Origin: Linum tenue
Lineage: Eukaryota > Streptophyta > Magnoliopsida > Malpighiales > Linaceae
Direction of reading: 5' to 3'
Assembly: GCA_946122785.1 (NCBI GenBank)
Contig: CAMGYJ010000011.1
Location: forward strand, 16,492,001-16,556,000
Length of the DNA: 64,000 nucleotides
Made by a program: the position numbers and the translations under genes. Positions 43,491-56,404 of the stretch are shown here, one piece after another. Numbering within the stretch: the stretch's first letter is position 1; every line of letters starts with the position of its first letter. The notes under the pieces are model-generated. The model was given only the letters and a program-made list of their open reading frames with translations. It was not told where the DNA came from and did no database searches.

Positions 43491-43900
43491 ATGTGGTGGG
43501 CGATTTTAATGCAGCGCTGGAATAAATTGGGCAACAGGATAGTAACTAACGAACTAATAACCGACGGGGATGTTACTTCTTCAGGGTTACTTCAAAGTTT
43601 GAACGCCTCTCTCTCTCTCTCTTTGGTTTTCCTGGAGAGAAAAAAAGCCAATCATGAATTGGTGATTAGCATCTGTAAAGTAACTGAAGTGCTGCGAGAC
43701 GGAATGTAAGAGCTAAAGGAAAAGGCTGTTCGCGTCGGTGATTGTCGGAGAAGCTTCTGCAATGAGATGGATGAGTTTCTACTTCAAATGTCTGTGCTTT
43801 GAGCTAGAAGCAGTGTTCGTGATACTGTACCGGCTAAACTACTTGCCGCTGACAAAGCCAGCATGGGTTTATCACAAGAGTCATATGGCGATTAACCTGG
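43491..43900 (+). pseudogene. Decayed coding frame, family not identified
   Basis: A single frame reads ERKKANHELVISICKVTEVL, RDGM, stop (43707), ELKEKAVRVGDCRRSFCNEM, DEFLLQMSVL, stop (about 43790), ARSSVRDTVPAKLLAADKAS, MGLSQESYGD, stop (about 43890). The amino-acid pattern is helical and charged, as in a real protein, and no frameshift is needed over 90 codons. I do not recognise the family. The start is unclear; the ATG at 43491 is only the first in frame. It lies between the two intact genes and may be a relic or a pseudogene copy from elsewhere. Confidence 0.45.
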
Positions 43901-44266
43901 CAACATCAGTTTTTGCATGGAGATCGCAGGAGTCGTATATAGCTATTAGAAGAGTAAAAGAGTTGCACTTGTGACGAGTCTAGCCGAATAAACGTAGAAA
44001 GACGTTCTAGAATGAATCTCAATTCGCAAGCTAATAAAGGACAAGCTGAAGGTTGAAGTGACATCAGAACTGACATTTAGGTTGAAACAAAGAGAAATGA
44101 AAGTACCAATAGCCATTCATCTACAGAGACAGGACTTGTATAATTACCCAAAATCCCAATTCATAAAAGATGCTCCACCTACCAATGAGTACATTGAGCA
44201 GGAATTTTGTTACTCACCAGGATATTGTGTATCATTTTGGAGGCTTTCCCAATAAAATGCAGCATC

Positions 44267-46912
44267 TTATAAGGCAGAAGGGGATGTGTGGTCAACTACA
44301 CTCGGTAACCAGTCTTTAAAGTATGTGTGGCAACCTACGTCAGCAGGGGAAAGAGCCGAAAGGGGAGTTACAGTAATCTGAACCAGAGAGGAATAGCAAG
44401 ATAGTCAATGTCTTTCATATTACAATTCACAAATTTATGTGAAAAGCAGATAATAGATTAAGTTATAACACGTACATATCCATCCTTGAGATATTTGTGG
44501 TCCGTATCATCTTCAACAATTTGAGCTCCTCTTACCTGAGAAATCAAATTCAAGTAAACAAATCTTATCTTTCTAAAAATGTAACAGTGGAACTTTGTTT
44601 GGTAAAGAGAAAGGAACTCCCACTTTCTAAGCTGCAAGAGGAATATAAAAACTCTGGTTAAAAATGATTAAGGTATGGAAGAAAGGGACTGACTTCTCGT
44701 TTGAAGACAAGATTTCCTTGTGATGCATCATCCTTTGTATCAGCCTCCGCTTGCATCTTTCCATCTGTATCCATTGTCATTGTTGACAACATTTTCCCTC
44801 CTTGTGTGGTAGAAGTAACTTGCTTCCATCCCATTCTATATATGCTTCTACTTTGTCTGGTGAGCTTATACCCCTATTCCAACGAATGAGATAACACACC
44901 CCAGAATTATGAAACGATGTGGCTTGAAATAGATTGTCAAAGAAGTCATAGTGGCAGGCAAACGGTATCAGACCCCATAACCCAATGTAAACAGTCTAGC
45001 ACACCTAAACCGTAAGCAAGCCTTTGAGATCAGTTTCCCCCTTTCCTCCGGACATTTTATTGTCATCAGATTCAAACATAAAGCGACTACTGTGAACCCG
45101 CTCTCCAGACACATCAGCAAGAATAAAATCAAGGTGTATCACAAAGGCAGGAGGTGGAGTAATCCTCTATAAGTTTCATATTCAAAGGTGTTATGCTTGA
45201 AATTACCTTATGCTGGGTAACATTTGTGGGCAAGTCTACATTCAAGAAGCACCCAGATGGATATTTTTTACTTTTAACTTCAGCAAGTATGCCTGTTATA
45301 ATTGGTATACACGCCTCAGCAGCAAGAGTGAAGTCTTCAACACTGCTCTTCCCCCCAACCCTACAGATGCGGAACAGTTAGGAACATACAAACTAATTAG
45401 TACTCTGCAATCTGTTGTCACAAATCTGGTGTAGTTAGATTAACAGTAAATAAATTTACCACAATATGGGAAAGATAATTGTACATAGAGTGTATCTTAC
45501 CAATCATATGACACGGAGATGGAAGGGATGTCGTTAAAGAAGGCCTCACGAGCGCCAGCAACTGTGCCGGAGTACACACTGGCATACCAAACAAGGGACT
45601 CATCAGTATAGAAATGCGGTAATCATAGCCTCCCGTAATTTCTAGGACTTCATGTTTAAATACTTTGCTAAGTGCACCAGATAAAAATCAAGAAAGTGGT
45701 AACTGATTCATACATGTGATAGCCGCAGTTGCTCCCCATGTTTATGCCACTTACTACCTGCGTACATCAAATTTGTAACCCACAGTAAACTTAAGAGCGA
45801 CACTGTTTTGGGAACAGATACTGCACAATAAACAACGAGGGGATCCGCCACAACTTCTAAGTTCTAAGCAGTAGGACTCATCACAAAAAACATAAAACAG
45901 ACTAGGCATTCTCAGTCACTAGTTGGCTAATTAAGCCCAAGGCAAGCATCATCCATGGCATAGTTACTACTGTGCAACCAAGAAGGAATCTGAAAGTCTG
46001 AACAGAATCATCAACAGCATTCTTCTAAGTGTCAGTTTTGAAGCCGGAGATGACAGGCAGAGAGCTACCAGATCAGGAACTGAAGGAAACAGCGCTCCGG
46101 AGATTCCTAAGGAGGTACAATCAGCAGGAGTTCCTGCACAGCACAGAGCCAGCTTTATTCTCCCGCAAAAATTACTCAGAGATCAAATATTGTTTAGGAA
46201 GAGCTCAAATAATACCAACCAGAAACTCCATAGGCCGTCGCTCCATCAATTTCCACTCGCTGAGCTGATATCGGATGCCGCCAAGTAATACTGTGGCTCA
46301 CGGCTGACTTCTCTCTGCAAATTGTTTGTAGCTAATTAGCTGATAAAGCACCGATGAAATCTAATTCCGCCATTCACAAACTTCAGAATCAATCGCTATT
46401 CATACAGGAATTTCCGATCACCACTCCAACTCTCACCACTCGGAACTCGAATTGAATTTCCATCGCAATTCTATACCTACAGCTAAAATCAAAAGACTAA
46501 CGGAGAAGGAAATAACGAGAACGCAAATGATGAAAAAAACGTACGAATCAGGAGCGCAAACCAGTACGTGGAAGCGACGGGAGGAGACCAGGACTCGAAC
46601 TAGGGAGCGAAGCCCAGGCGCGTCGATACCGTCGTCGTTGGTGATCATGACCGTCGGCAGGTGATGATCGGAGATGGAAACGGAGTTCTCCATTCTTGAT
46701 CGCGACGGAGGCACAAGGGAAGACCAGGAGGAGGAGGAATCGCTGGCGCTCCGGCAACTGGCCAAATGAGAGAAGAGAGTGCGTTTGGCGGAGGCGGAAG
46801 AACGAGGGAATTTGGCCACGAATCTTCGCCTTGCGTTTCCGTTAGAGTTTGCTGCGTTTGGTGGTCCGTGAAGGGAATATGCTGCGGTAGCTGGAAAACC
46901 ATTTACGATCAT
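44267..46912 (-). CDS. surE: SurE-like survival protein / 5'(3')-nucleotidase, nine exons
   Basis: Exons in transcript order: 46912 (or 46693)-46545, 46314-46220, 46133-46069, 45757-45714, 45578-45501, 45360-45207, 44873-44694, 44535-44476, 44377-44267 (TAA). All introns are GT-AG and every phase closes. Starting at the internal ATG (46693) gives 311 residues, close to plant SurE proteins. The first ATG (46912) adds 73 Ser/Ala/Arg-rich residues that could be a transit peptide or merely leader. SurE enzymes are metal-dependent phosphatases acting on nucleoside monophosphates and related substrates. Visible motifs are [14 protein letters not shown] (metal-binding Asp20, Asp21), [28 protein letters not shown] (conserved Asn109) and [11 protein letters not shown]. 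The plant-type C-terminal extension (GYKLTRQ to [14 protein letters not shown], then YFKDWLPSV) is complete. Nothing suggests inactivation. Confidence 0.93.
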
Positions 46913-47289
46913 TTTTTCCCCGTTAAATAATTATCTTCCAGCAATAAAAATTCAAATCAAATGCTTGTACTTTTGGAAATTTTGAGTAATTATTTTTTCC
47001 AGCGAATTTTGTAATTTGTACTCCCTTGGTTTGGCGACTCCTATGAGTTTCTGTCTTTATCTCGACACCTTTGGTCTTTACAAATGTTTTCAAATTAGTT
47101 CATAATTATATTCATTCTCATTTACCACCTTTTAAACAATAAACATTCACTAGCTTCATAACACGTTTTAGAAGTCTAATTATGTTTTCATCGAAGTATT
47201 CGCCAGAATTTGGTGAGATTATTTTTAGGTTGGCTCGTTGTGGGGAAGAAATATTAAAACACCCTAATCCTTTGTCCAAATTGTGATTC
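46913..47289 (-). promoter_or_regulatory. Presumed promoter region of the SurE-like gene
   Basis: A+T-rich sequence directly upstream of the first ATG. No clear TATA box; TTATTTAA at about 46921-46928 is very close to the start. Nothing else recognised. Confidence 0.35.
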
Positions 47290-48350
47290 TCGTTTCAGAA
47301 CTTTTGATTAAGAATATTATTTGTTCAAATGCTTGTACTAGATATGCTTTGTCCAATCCTCGACATCGCTCACCAATTCAAAACCTTCTCAAAACACTGT
47401 AAACGGAATCCTAAGTTGTCCTCCTTCACAGTTTTCCAATGTCTCTACCGAAAATCCATACCATATCTACTCAATGTTGGCGAGTTTTGTATCGGGACCG
47501 AGTTGCGTCCGCTTTAGTATTTTTTTTTTCTTTCACTTTTTCCTTTTTGTTGAGCATGCTCACAATTGAATCATAATCCATGGGTATCCAACCTAATTCG
47601 ATCCGGTCAAAGCGACTTTAAACCTACTTTAGCATGAAAAAAGTTCTCTTTTTTTCTTCTTTTGGTTGGGAAGACAATTGAATCCGAAGTAACGAGTGTT
47701 GTATTGTGAGCAAGCTTTATCCACTTTCGTAGTTGGAGGGTTGGACCAAGTGTTAATTTGTTAAAAAATTGTTCAAAGCGAGTTGAATACATTGTTGACC
47801 AGTTTTAGATCGAAAGCCTGTTTTGTACGCTTTAATGGTTTTTTTAATTTCTCATTATCCTTTTCGTTGAGAATGACAATTGAACTCTGACCTATTGTTG
47901 ACGCGTTTTCATATCGAGCGTGAGTTTTATCCGCTTTTGTAATTGACACGTTGAGTAAATTGTGAATTTGTTAAAACTAGGTCGACCTGATTAAAGCGAG
48001 TTGAAAGCAGTGTTGAGAGTTTGGGGTCATGAGAGACTTTTATCCGCTTTAGTATTTCATATCTTTTTCCTTTTGGTTGGGAATGACAGTTGAGTCCAAA
48101 CACATGGGTATACAACCTAGTTCGACCCGACCAGAGCGACTTGAACCCGATTTTACAGGTTTTTCGGCAGGAGCGAGTTTATCTGTTTTTGTAATTGGCG
48201 GGTTGTGTCAAGTGTGAATTTGCCCAAAACTCGGTTCAACTAGGTCAAACGAAGTTGAACCTGGTGTTGACGACTTTTGAGTCGGTAGTGAGTTTTAGCT
48301 TTAGTGTTTTTCATTTCGTTTTTTCCTTTTGTTTGAGAAAGATAAAATTG
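47290..48350. repeat. Degenerate tandem repeats, ~210-260 bp units
   Basis: Recurring words in the same order: GGTTGGGAATGACAATTGA, GGTATCCAACCTAATTCGA (47583 and again near 48106), CAAAGCGA(C/G)TTGAA, TTATCCGCTTTTGTAATTG (47713, 47928 and 48180 regions), and GTGTGAATTTGTTAAAACT. The units are strongly diverged. No coding frame survives across them. Confidence 0.65.
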
Positions 48351-49202
48351 TACTTACCATATATTACTCTTTTTCTAGAAAACATAATTTGGTTTCATTT
48401 ATATCATTATAAAAAATAAATTGAAAAATAGTATTATTTAATACGAAATAAATCTAACGTGATCCATTTTAAATACCTTTATATTTTTAGAATTTGTATT
48501 CAAATTATATGTTAGAAATCTCTTTTAGTCATTTAACATTACCTCTTATATTAGAAAGTAATTCTGATAGTTTTTCAGATAAACACTCAACATTTGTTTT
48601 TAAATACTTCTTGAAAAGATTTAGAGAAGCTCCGTCATTCTGCAAAAGTTACATCAGGATCAACTAATAGTCATACAAATTGAAACAACAGCGTTATGAA
48701 AGAAGTTTAAACATAAATAATCTATTTGACAACCCTTCTACCTTATGCAAGTTCATCGACCATATGCTATTGTAAATAACAAACCTATAAAAAGAATGAA
48801 ATAAGATTACTTTCACTTTTGGATCAACATTAAAACTATTACTTTTTAAAATATTTATTTTTCTGATACGCGAATCGATAGCGAGCAGGCTTTGCTAGTT
48901 TCGATAATCAAAGCCCAAAATCGGTGTCCAATGAAATGGACGGCTGCCTTTTGCGTTTATGGGAAGACTTCGTTTCTCAAATTTGTTAAATGATTCATCG
49001 CTTGCATCGACAACGTTTTAACTAGAAAGCTGATGTTAGAAGTGTTTGCCTAAACTTTATGTTTTTCGGGGAAAATATTGTGTATTGTAGTATTTTGTAA
49101 ATTTTAGTAGTACCTTGGGTATTTTGGGAAACAATCAAAATAATTTAATGTATATTTATCTCACTAGGAAGAGGGCGGTAAAGCAGGTATGATGAGTCTA
49201 TA
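48351..49202. other. No gene recognised
   Basis: About 850 bases of A+T-rich, non-coding DNA before the poly(T) start of the next LINE. Confidence 0.5.
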
Positions 49203-49299
49203 TTTTTTTGACAAAAGATAATCATACATTGATTCGAAAAATAGATAGTTACATCCTGAAATTCAGCCAGGCTTGAGAATCAAAGAATCGACTCGTAGT

Positions 49300-52200
49300 C
49301 GGATACAAAGACAAGGCCTTTCTAGCTACTAAATGAGTTATCTGATTGTTACAACGACCTACAAATCGAACACTAAACCCAACATGAATGGCGAAGTAAT
49401 GCACAATTTATTCAAGAATAGCCCTCATCCGATTATCTCTTATATTAGCCTGTATGATTTTGTCAATGACCACTTTGGCATCGCCTTCAAACCTCATCTC
49501 CGTAAAGCCTAGGCCCAAACACCATACAATAGCCTCCCGGAGGACAAGTAGCTCAACCACCATAGAATCATCAATCAACGGAAACTGAACCCCTTCGCCA
49601 ATAGGACCTCCCTAGTTAGGTTCATTATAAGCATCCCGCATGTTGAATGAGACCCACTCCTTGTCGCCACATCCCACGTACAAACAGCCACAACAGAGCC
49701 ATCAGGGCCCATGGGATGAATAAGTGGGTTGGAGGACTGGAGTACTGGGTCCACCAGCAAACTAACCCATTCTTGGACCTGATGGTTAAATTTTCGCATC
49801 ACAGCCGGGATCCCAAACTGTTTGCCCTCAAAGACTACCCAGTTCCGGGATCTCCATATCCTCCAAAGGATAGCAACAATAGCCATGAACAAAGACGGTT
49901 GATGTATTAGAGTTAGGGTTGGAAGTTTGGTACCGGTATTTGGGATATACTGAATACCGTACCGAATTTGTCTATATTTGTTATTACCGAATACACGTAT
50001 TATTTCTTGGGATTGGGATTGGGATTGAATTTCAATTTTAATTTGGTATTAGGGATTATGGGATTGAGATCGGTATATACTAAAATACCGATCAATACCG
50101 AAATATAAGCAAGTATGTATTTTATCCTCTCAACTAGACTCTCTCATTCACTACTAAACAACCCTGAACCACCAAGAATGTCACTTAATTATACATAGAT
50201 AATTTCATCTTTGTTTCACAACTCAAAAGTCCACATCCAACTCAATTTTGACTTTTCAATTTAAGTCACTCTCATCTCGCACCTAATAACTTGTAATTTT
50301 AATAACACCAAAAAGCAAACACTAGTATTAGTTGACTATCAGCTTTCAATTCGTCAATTTTAAGATTACCAATAACAAGAACTTGAGATGTCACCTCTCC
50401 TTCATTCTCCTTATCCATATCCTAGCTCTAGGAAAACTCAAGACTCTTTGCTTAGTCTCTTTGCCCTAAATTAAACAATCAAATCTAGTTTTGTATATTT
50501 AATTATTTATTTCAAATATAATTAATTTTGTATTCGATAATACCGGTTGGGATACCGAAGTACCGATTGGGATACCGTAATATTTAGGGATTGGGATACC
50601 GAAATTATTTAGGGATTGAGATTTGGATTGACTTTCGGGTATAATTCGGTATACGAGATTTCGGGATTCGGGATTGGGATACCGATACCGTATCGATTTC
50701 CACCCCTAATTAGAGACATCAACTTTTTTAGAAAGAGCGGGAACGTGTGCCGAGGCAAACCCTGCCCAAGTTATTCAAGGCCGGAATGGTCCCAGAGAGC
50801 GCGAGCAACTGTGCAGTCAAGAAACAAATGTTCCATTGTTTCAGAGGCTACCCAACAAACAGGACACTGAGGGAGCACAGAGACATTCCTATCTATGAAG
50901 GCTTCAGTCGTGGGGAGAATTCTATCAAAGATTTGACAAAAAACACTTTGAGCTTTGGAGGAATATTAGCCTCCCACAGAGGAATCCAGCTTACCCTATC
51001 CATCCAACTAGCCATTGACTTCCAACGACGATTGCTTTGCTAATCCAAAAGAACCGCAAAATGGTAGGCCGACTTGATCGTGAAAAGCGCGTAAGAGGTG
51101 GCATGCCAGATCAATCGATCTTTAATATTTTGTCGATGTAGAGGAATAGCATTGATGGCTTGACAGGTAGATGGGTCAAACCAATGGCAAAGTTTAAGGT
51201 CGCACCACCTCCCCTCCCCCGGACAAATGACCTCCGCTACTGGTAGATCCCCTCCTCGATTATCACCCTTGGATTGTAAATAGGGGAAATAGATGTAGCT
51301 GAGGAATCTAGTTGGCAGAAAGCAGAGAGGGGTTTTGATCATTACCGATTTTCCATCGTAGTCCCATTTCTAACAAATGACAGCCATAAAGGATACTCTG
51401 TCAAACCCAAGATGGTCGGGAGCGAGCCGTAACGGAGAGGAAGGCCCCATTATTAAAATACTTCCCTTTGTACACCTGGGCTTAGAGGGACTGAGGTTCA
51501 TTGAGGATCCGCCAGCCAATTTTGGCTAAGAGAGCCTGATTAAAATGCTCAAATCAATAAAACCCCAACCCCGTCATGCTTACTTTTGCATATATTGCGC
51601 CAGGACATCCATCGAATTCTAGAGTGACCCTCTTCAACATCCCACCAAAATCGGGTCACATGCTTGTATAGGAGACGACAAAGAGAGAGGGTAGCTTGAA
51701 ACAGGATATAACATGCAAAGGCAAAGCTAAAGCAACGGACTTAATCAAAGTCTCCTTAGCAGCCTAAGGCAGAGTCATGCGCTTCCATCCCTGAAGTGGC
51801 TCCAACAATTTCTCCTCCAAATAGTGGAAGGTAGCCATTTTCGATTGGGCTATCAGCCTTGGAAGCCCGAGGTATTTATCATGGACTCCCATAGCCCCGA
51901 CACCCATAATTTCTACCAAGAAATCCTGATATGGCAGAGCAATATTCTTACTAAAACAAACCGCCGATTTAGCCAGGTTCAACCTTTGTCCACTAAGCTC
52001 CTCATAATCATTCAGAACCTTGATCAAAATTCTCACACTCCTGGAGGGAACCTCTGAGAAATAAATAAGAATCATCGGCAAAGAATAGATGCGAGATTCG
52101 GGGAGCTCTACCCTTCTAATTTCCCTTCCGAAATGGTTTTTCGAAAGAGCGATGCAAATCCCTCCGTGCAAAGCACAAAGAGAAGGGGGGGGGGATAGAG

Positions 52201-54130
52201 GATCCCCCTACCGAAGTCCCCTGAAAGGAGAGAAAAATTTGGACGGGGTGCCATTCATCAGGACAGAGAACATCGTCGATCAGAGGCATTCCTGAATCCA
52301 TCCTCTCCAGTCGGAGTTAAAGCCCATCTTATCCAAAACAACAAGAAGAAATGTCCATTCGACTCTGTCATAGGCCTTTTCCATGTCAACCTTTAGAGCA
52401 ATGTACCCTTTCTTGTCTCATGTTTTGATTTTCATGTAATGCATTAGCTCATGCCCAAGGAGGTTATTTTCAATAATCTGGCATTTCCGGATGAACGAAT
52501 TTTGTCCTTCTGTGATGATCTGGGGTAAGAGACAGGAAAGCCTTTCAGCCATGATTTTAGTTATCACTTTACACACAAACTGGCAGAAATTGATTGGACA
52601 GAGTTGACGCATAGTCTCCACATGGTCCACCTTAGGTATCAATAGCCAGGCATGGTTAAAGTTACGGAGCATCATACTCATTGTGAAGAACGAGCTTACA
52701 ACTTCAATTACATAAGGGCCTATAATATCCCAGAAGGCTTTAAAGAATTCCCCTATGAACCGATCAGAGTCGGGACCTTGCTTCAAACTCATGGAGAAGA
52801 CCGTGTTTCTGACCTCACAAGGGAGGACTTCAGCCGTGAGACTACCGTTCATGGCAGGGGTAACACTGTGGGCTATGGGAATATTAACCACCCTTTCAAC
52901 CATGTTTATGACCTGGTTCTCCGAGGTGACCAGAGTCTGGTAGAAATTAATGGCAATGTCAGCCTTCCCATTCTCATCAGTCACCCAATCTCCATAGTCA
53001 TTACGAAGGCCAGAAACAAAATTTTGTTTTCTTTGGGCTCTCGTTACCGTATGAAAATATGATGTGTTCTTATCAACCTTATTCAACCATCGGACTCAAG
53101 ATTTCTGCTGCCAATAGATTTCCTCCACCTCCCGCTGTATATTTAATTCAGATTCTAGACAGCGCACTTCATCCTAGTCAACTGGATGGATTAATTTGAT
53201 TCGATCAATTTTGGCTTGAAAAGTGTGGATGTTCCGCAAGGAGTTGGTAGTGCCCGCCCTACTCCAAACATAGAGTAAATGGCTCAATTTCTTCAGCCTC
53301 TCCCAAAGTTGGAACATCCAAGTTCCTTGAATTACCTCATGCCAGGCATAAGTTACCATTGCCTTAACTTCAGGGTTATCTGTCTAACGACCATCAAATC
53401 TAAAAAGGGGGTGACTATTCCGGACATAGAGTTTATCGGACAGAAGCAAAGCCCTGTGATTAGACCCTTGATCCGTAAAATGCTTGACAAGGATATCGGG
53501 AAGTCGATCAATCCAGGTCTGTGAACATAGAGCCTTATCCAGCCTCTCCCAAATGCAAGCATTCCCCATGCGCTTGTTAGTACAAGTGAATTGATCTCCT
53601 TGATAACCAGGTTCATGTAAGCCAATGTCTTGTACAAAGTTCCTGATATCAACTGACTAGGAAGCACTCCACGGATTGCCGCCGTCCTTCTCATTTTCGT
53701 GGAGGGTAATGTTGAAATCACCTATTACCACATAGGGTAAAGGGATTCCATCATAGATTTCATGCAAATGGGCTAGTTGACTGGCTCGAATAGAGTCATG
53801 GCAACTAATATAAACAAAAATCGCAACATACAAAAACCCCATTTCATTAACTTGGGTACTAATGCATAAATTTGAATAGAAAAACACCGAAGCATCAACT
53901 TCGGGGGACCAAGCTACGAGTAGACACCAGATGCATTAACAACATAAAAAAAAAAACAGTGCGGAGATTCAAACCCTAACCCCCGAATTATACGGGAAAC
54001 TACTCTCCAACACGATCTTGTTTCAGAAAAGAAAACAAGGTCCGGTTTAGTAGAACGAACTAAACAGACAGTTGTTTGGAATGTGAGGGATGGTCCAATT
54101 ACTCTCACATTCCAGACGAGTAGCCTCATT
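49300..54130 (-). pseudogene. LINE ORF2 (endonuclease, RT, zf-RVT, RNase H)
   Basis: The endonuclease starts MRLLVWNVRV (54129) and includes VFFSETRSCW, IPLPYVVIGDFNITLHENE and FTDQGSNHRALLL (Asp to Asn in the SDH motif). RT: LIPKVDHVETMRQLCPINFC, EGQNSFIRKCQI, VNDYEELSGQRLNLAKSAVC. Downstream are YLEEKLLEPLQGWKRMTLP, KDRLIWHATSYALFTIKSAY, and WRIWRSRNWVVFEGKQFGIP. Frames change several times (near 51760, 52300, 53160 and 53390), and an 811-bp hAT insertion plus duplication breaks the 3' part. It is inactive, but every domain is represented. Confidence 0.85.
49906..50716. mobile_element. hAT element (795 bp) inserted in the LINE, 8-bp target duplication
   Basis: The element runs 49914-50708 with ends TAGGGTTGGAAGT and TAGGGGTGGAAAT (reverse complement). 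ATTAGAGT (49906-49913) and ATTAGAGA (50709-50716) match at seven of eight positions. LINE sequence (GGTTGATGTATTAGAG and ACATCAACTTTTT) resumes across it. Inside are many ATACCG/CGGTAT motifs near both ends. No transposase frame. Confidence 0.85.
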
Positions 54131-54134
54131 TATC

Positions 54135-56271
54135 TTACTGGGGCCACTCGAGGCTAGCTTCCTCCACCTTATCATTCTCACTCTGGTCTTCCACAAACTG
54201 CTTCTTGGGGGTGGGGTTATCCCCAATTTCCCCCTCCACCTCCTGAATTGGGCGCTTATGGGTCCCCGCTACAGTATCATCAAAGTGCAACCCATACTCC
54301 ATTTCACCATAAGCTTCCTCCATCATTTCATTATCTTCATTGATAACCATGCCCGCCTCAAAAGCTGCAACCGAATTGCGCACTTGCCCAGTATGGACTT
54401 GCCGAGTAGGGTGAATGGCAATATTTGGAGAGCGACTCTTAATTTCAAAGCAAAGCTCGTCTTCCTCCGAAAGAGATGCAATTGAGTCTGCCAGTTCCTG
54501 AATCGAATTATCTAGCACATGCGCCTGATGGACATCCACATTCGAAGGTGAATCAATCCCTTAGGGGAATCCTCCACTGCACCCTTCCTCCCTTTACTCT
54601 TGTTGCCTCCTTGACTCGTATCCAATCCAGGAGCAGTATCGGATCGGTTGTTCCACGATCTCATGCTGGTGGTACCAAGGTTGGTACGAGGGTGAGAAGT
54701 TGCCTTAACTGGTTTTCTTCTTCACCTTTTGTTTATTCTCAGTAGCAGAAGGTTCCGCCCCCAGTTTAACAAGCCTCCTTCCCTTCCTATTTGTCGCACA
54801 GCTCTCTTCACGTTCCTTTATGGAAATTATGGGGACCATCAGCGAGATAGGGTCCTCATCTGACTCGTCCAAGATCAGGTTGCGTCTCCTAGCTTCTATG
54901 GGAGGAATCTTCACCACGAGGCGCTCGAACCCCAGCTGGACTGTTGGGCCATCAGAATTCTCCTTGAGGAGCCCTTCCTCACCACTCATCACAGGCTGAT
55001 GATGCTTACAGTGAGCATGATAGTTATTCTCCATCGCCATTTCTCTATCATTGCGCCGTCGGGGACAACCTTCCACCCGAGGATCAGACTCAAGGTCATA
55101 AGTAGGGGGAAAATTCCTATGGGAATGCCCTACGCGCACTTGCGGAGATCTCGTCATCTTGAAGCCACGTGGGCTTTGCGTATGTTTCACAACCCCAACA
55201 TCAGGAGAAGATCTGGTCCGGGAATTATATTGAGGTGGACGAGGCTGAGGATGTTGGGCTAAGGCATGTATTCCCTCGTCATGATCAAATTGACCATCTG
55301 CACCACTCTTGCTTTCCCGAGGCTCCTTATAATCCTTACTAAATCAAACTGCTTTTACTCCTCTGTGGAAAGAACGATTGTCATCTTCAGCATCATAGAT
55401 CCTAGTCCCTAATTTCTTAGTGGACATATGAGGACCGAATTTTTCCTTGCGAGTCAATGGCTCAAAGGTACATGCACGAAGTGAGTGAGCCACCCTCCCA
55501 CAATGAAAGCACAAGTCGGGGAGGTGTTCGTACTTAAAACTAACCCACAACATCTCGTTTCATCATTAGTAGCCATAACCTGGGAGCGAAGTGGTTTCGT
55601 AAAATCAGTCAGATCCTTAACTTTCACGAACCACCGACCCGTATCCTCGTAGGCAAACACTCATGTTTCCAACACTTTCCCAATAGTGGTATTCACCACT
55701 TTCTGTATAAACTGCTGGGTGCATCAGTCTTCTTTCACATCCCACAGTTGGACCCGAATGGAGCAATTGCGATGTCATCAAAAAATTTCTTTGAAATAAC
55801 AGGAGTCCACGATCTTAGGTGAAAAATCTTGTCCTTGATCACCCAAGGAGTTTGTTTTAGCACCCAAAACTTAGCCTCTTCTTTGGGAAGCACGAACTCA
55901 AACAGACCATGTTTCGCCATCACCACCCTGATTCGTCCTTAGATTTGCCACGAAGTAATCACTGATTCCCGCAGCTTCATGTTTGTTACCCTATTGTTAG
56001 TGAAGACCCGGTCAAGTAAGGAATGGGCAATTCGGTATCTAGTTGATTGCACTTCTTCCATCGTGCACTGCACCACCTGGTCTGAGGTAACGTGAGCCAT
56101 CGTGCGATCCTGTAAACAAGGGTAGGCAAAATTAGCAGATTGCCTTTCCACCTTAATTGGTGGCGGACGAGTCGTATCTCTGCCGCCCATGAAAACCGCA
56201 GGCATGTAGCCATATGTGAGAGCCTTTTTCATGCAAATCATGGAAGCAACATACATGTAGCTAGTATCCAT
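54135..56271 (-). pseudogene. LINE ORF1 (DUF4283-type domain and CCHC knuckle)
   Basis: From 5' to 3': TRYRIAHSLLDRVFTNNRVT, then GLFEFVLPKEEAKFWVLKQT and PWVIKDKIFHLRSWTP (DUF4283-type RNA-binding region of plant L1 ORF1), then LPDLCFHCGRVAHSLRAC (CCHC zinc knuckle, about 55470-55525). A long charged C-terminal region follows (VRVGHSHRNFPPTYD, then IPPIEARRRNLILDESDEDP). ORF1 coats element RNA. The frame is broken at least near 55680, 55560, 55340 and 54700. Confidence 0.75.
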
Positions 56272-56404
56272 GTTAATTTGACGAGGAATAATAAAGGGAG
56301 TGGTGGGAGAGATACCTGAGCTTTAGGACAACTATTCGCTCCGCCAACCTTACTCTTCGATTAGAAAATACGAAAGGAGTAGGTCTATGCTAGAGTGTTT
56401 TTTA

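Noticed and set aside
43440..43520. tRNA-like segment (AATGGTAGAGCTGTCGGTTCA)
   Set aside because: A D-arm-like word is present, but no T-loop GTTCGA, anticodon arm or acceptor pairing could be made.
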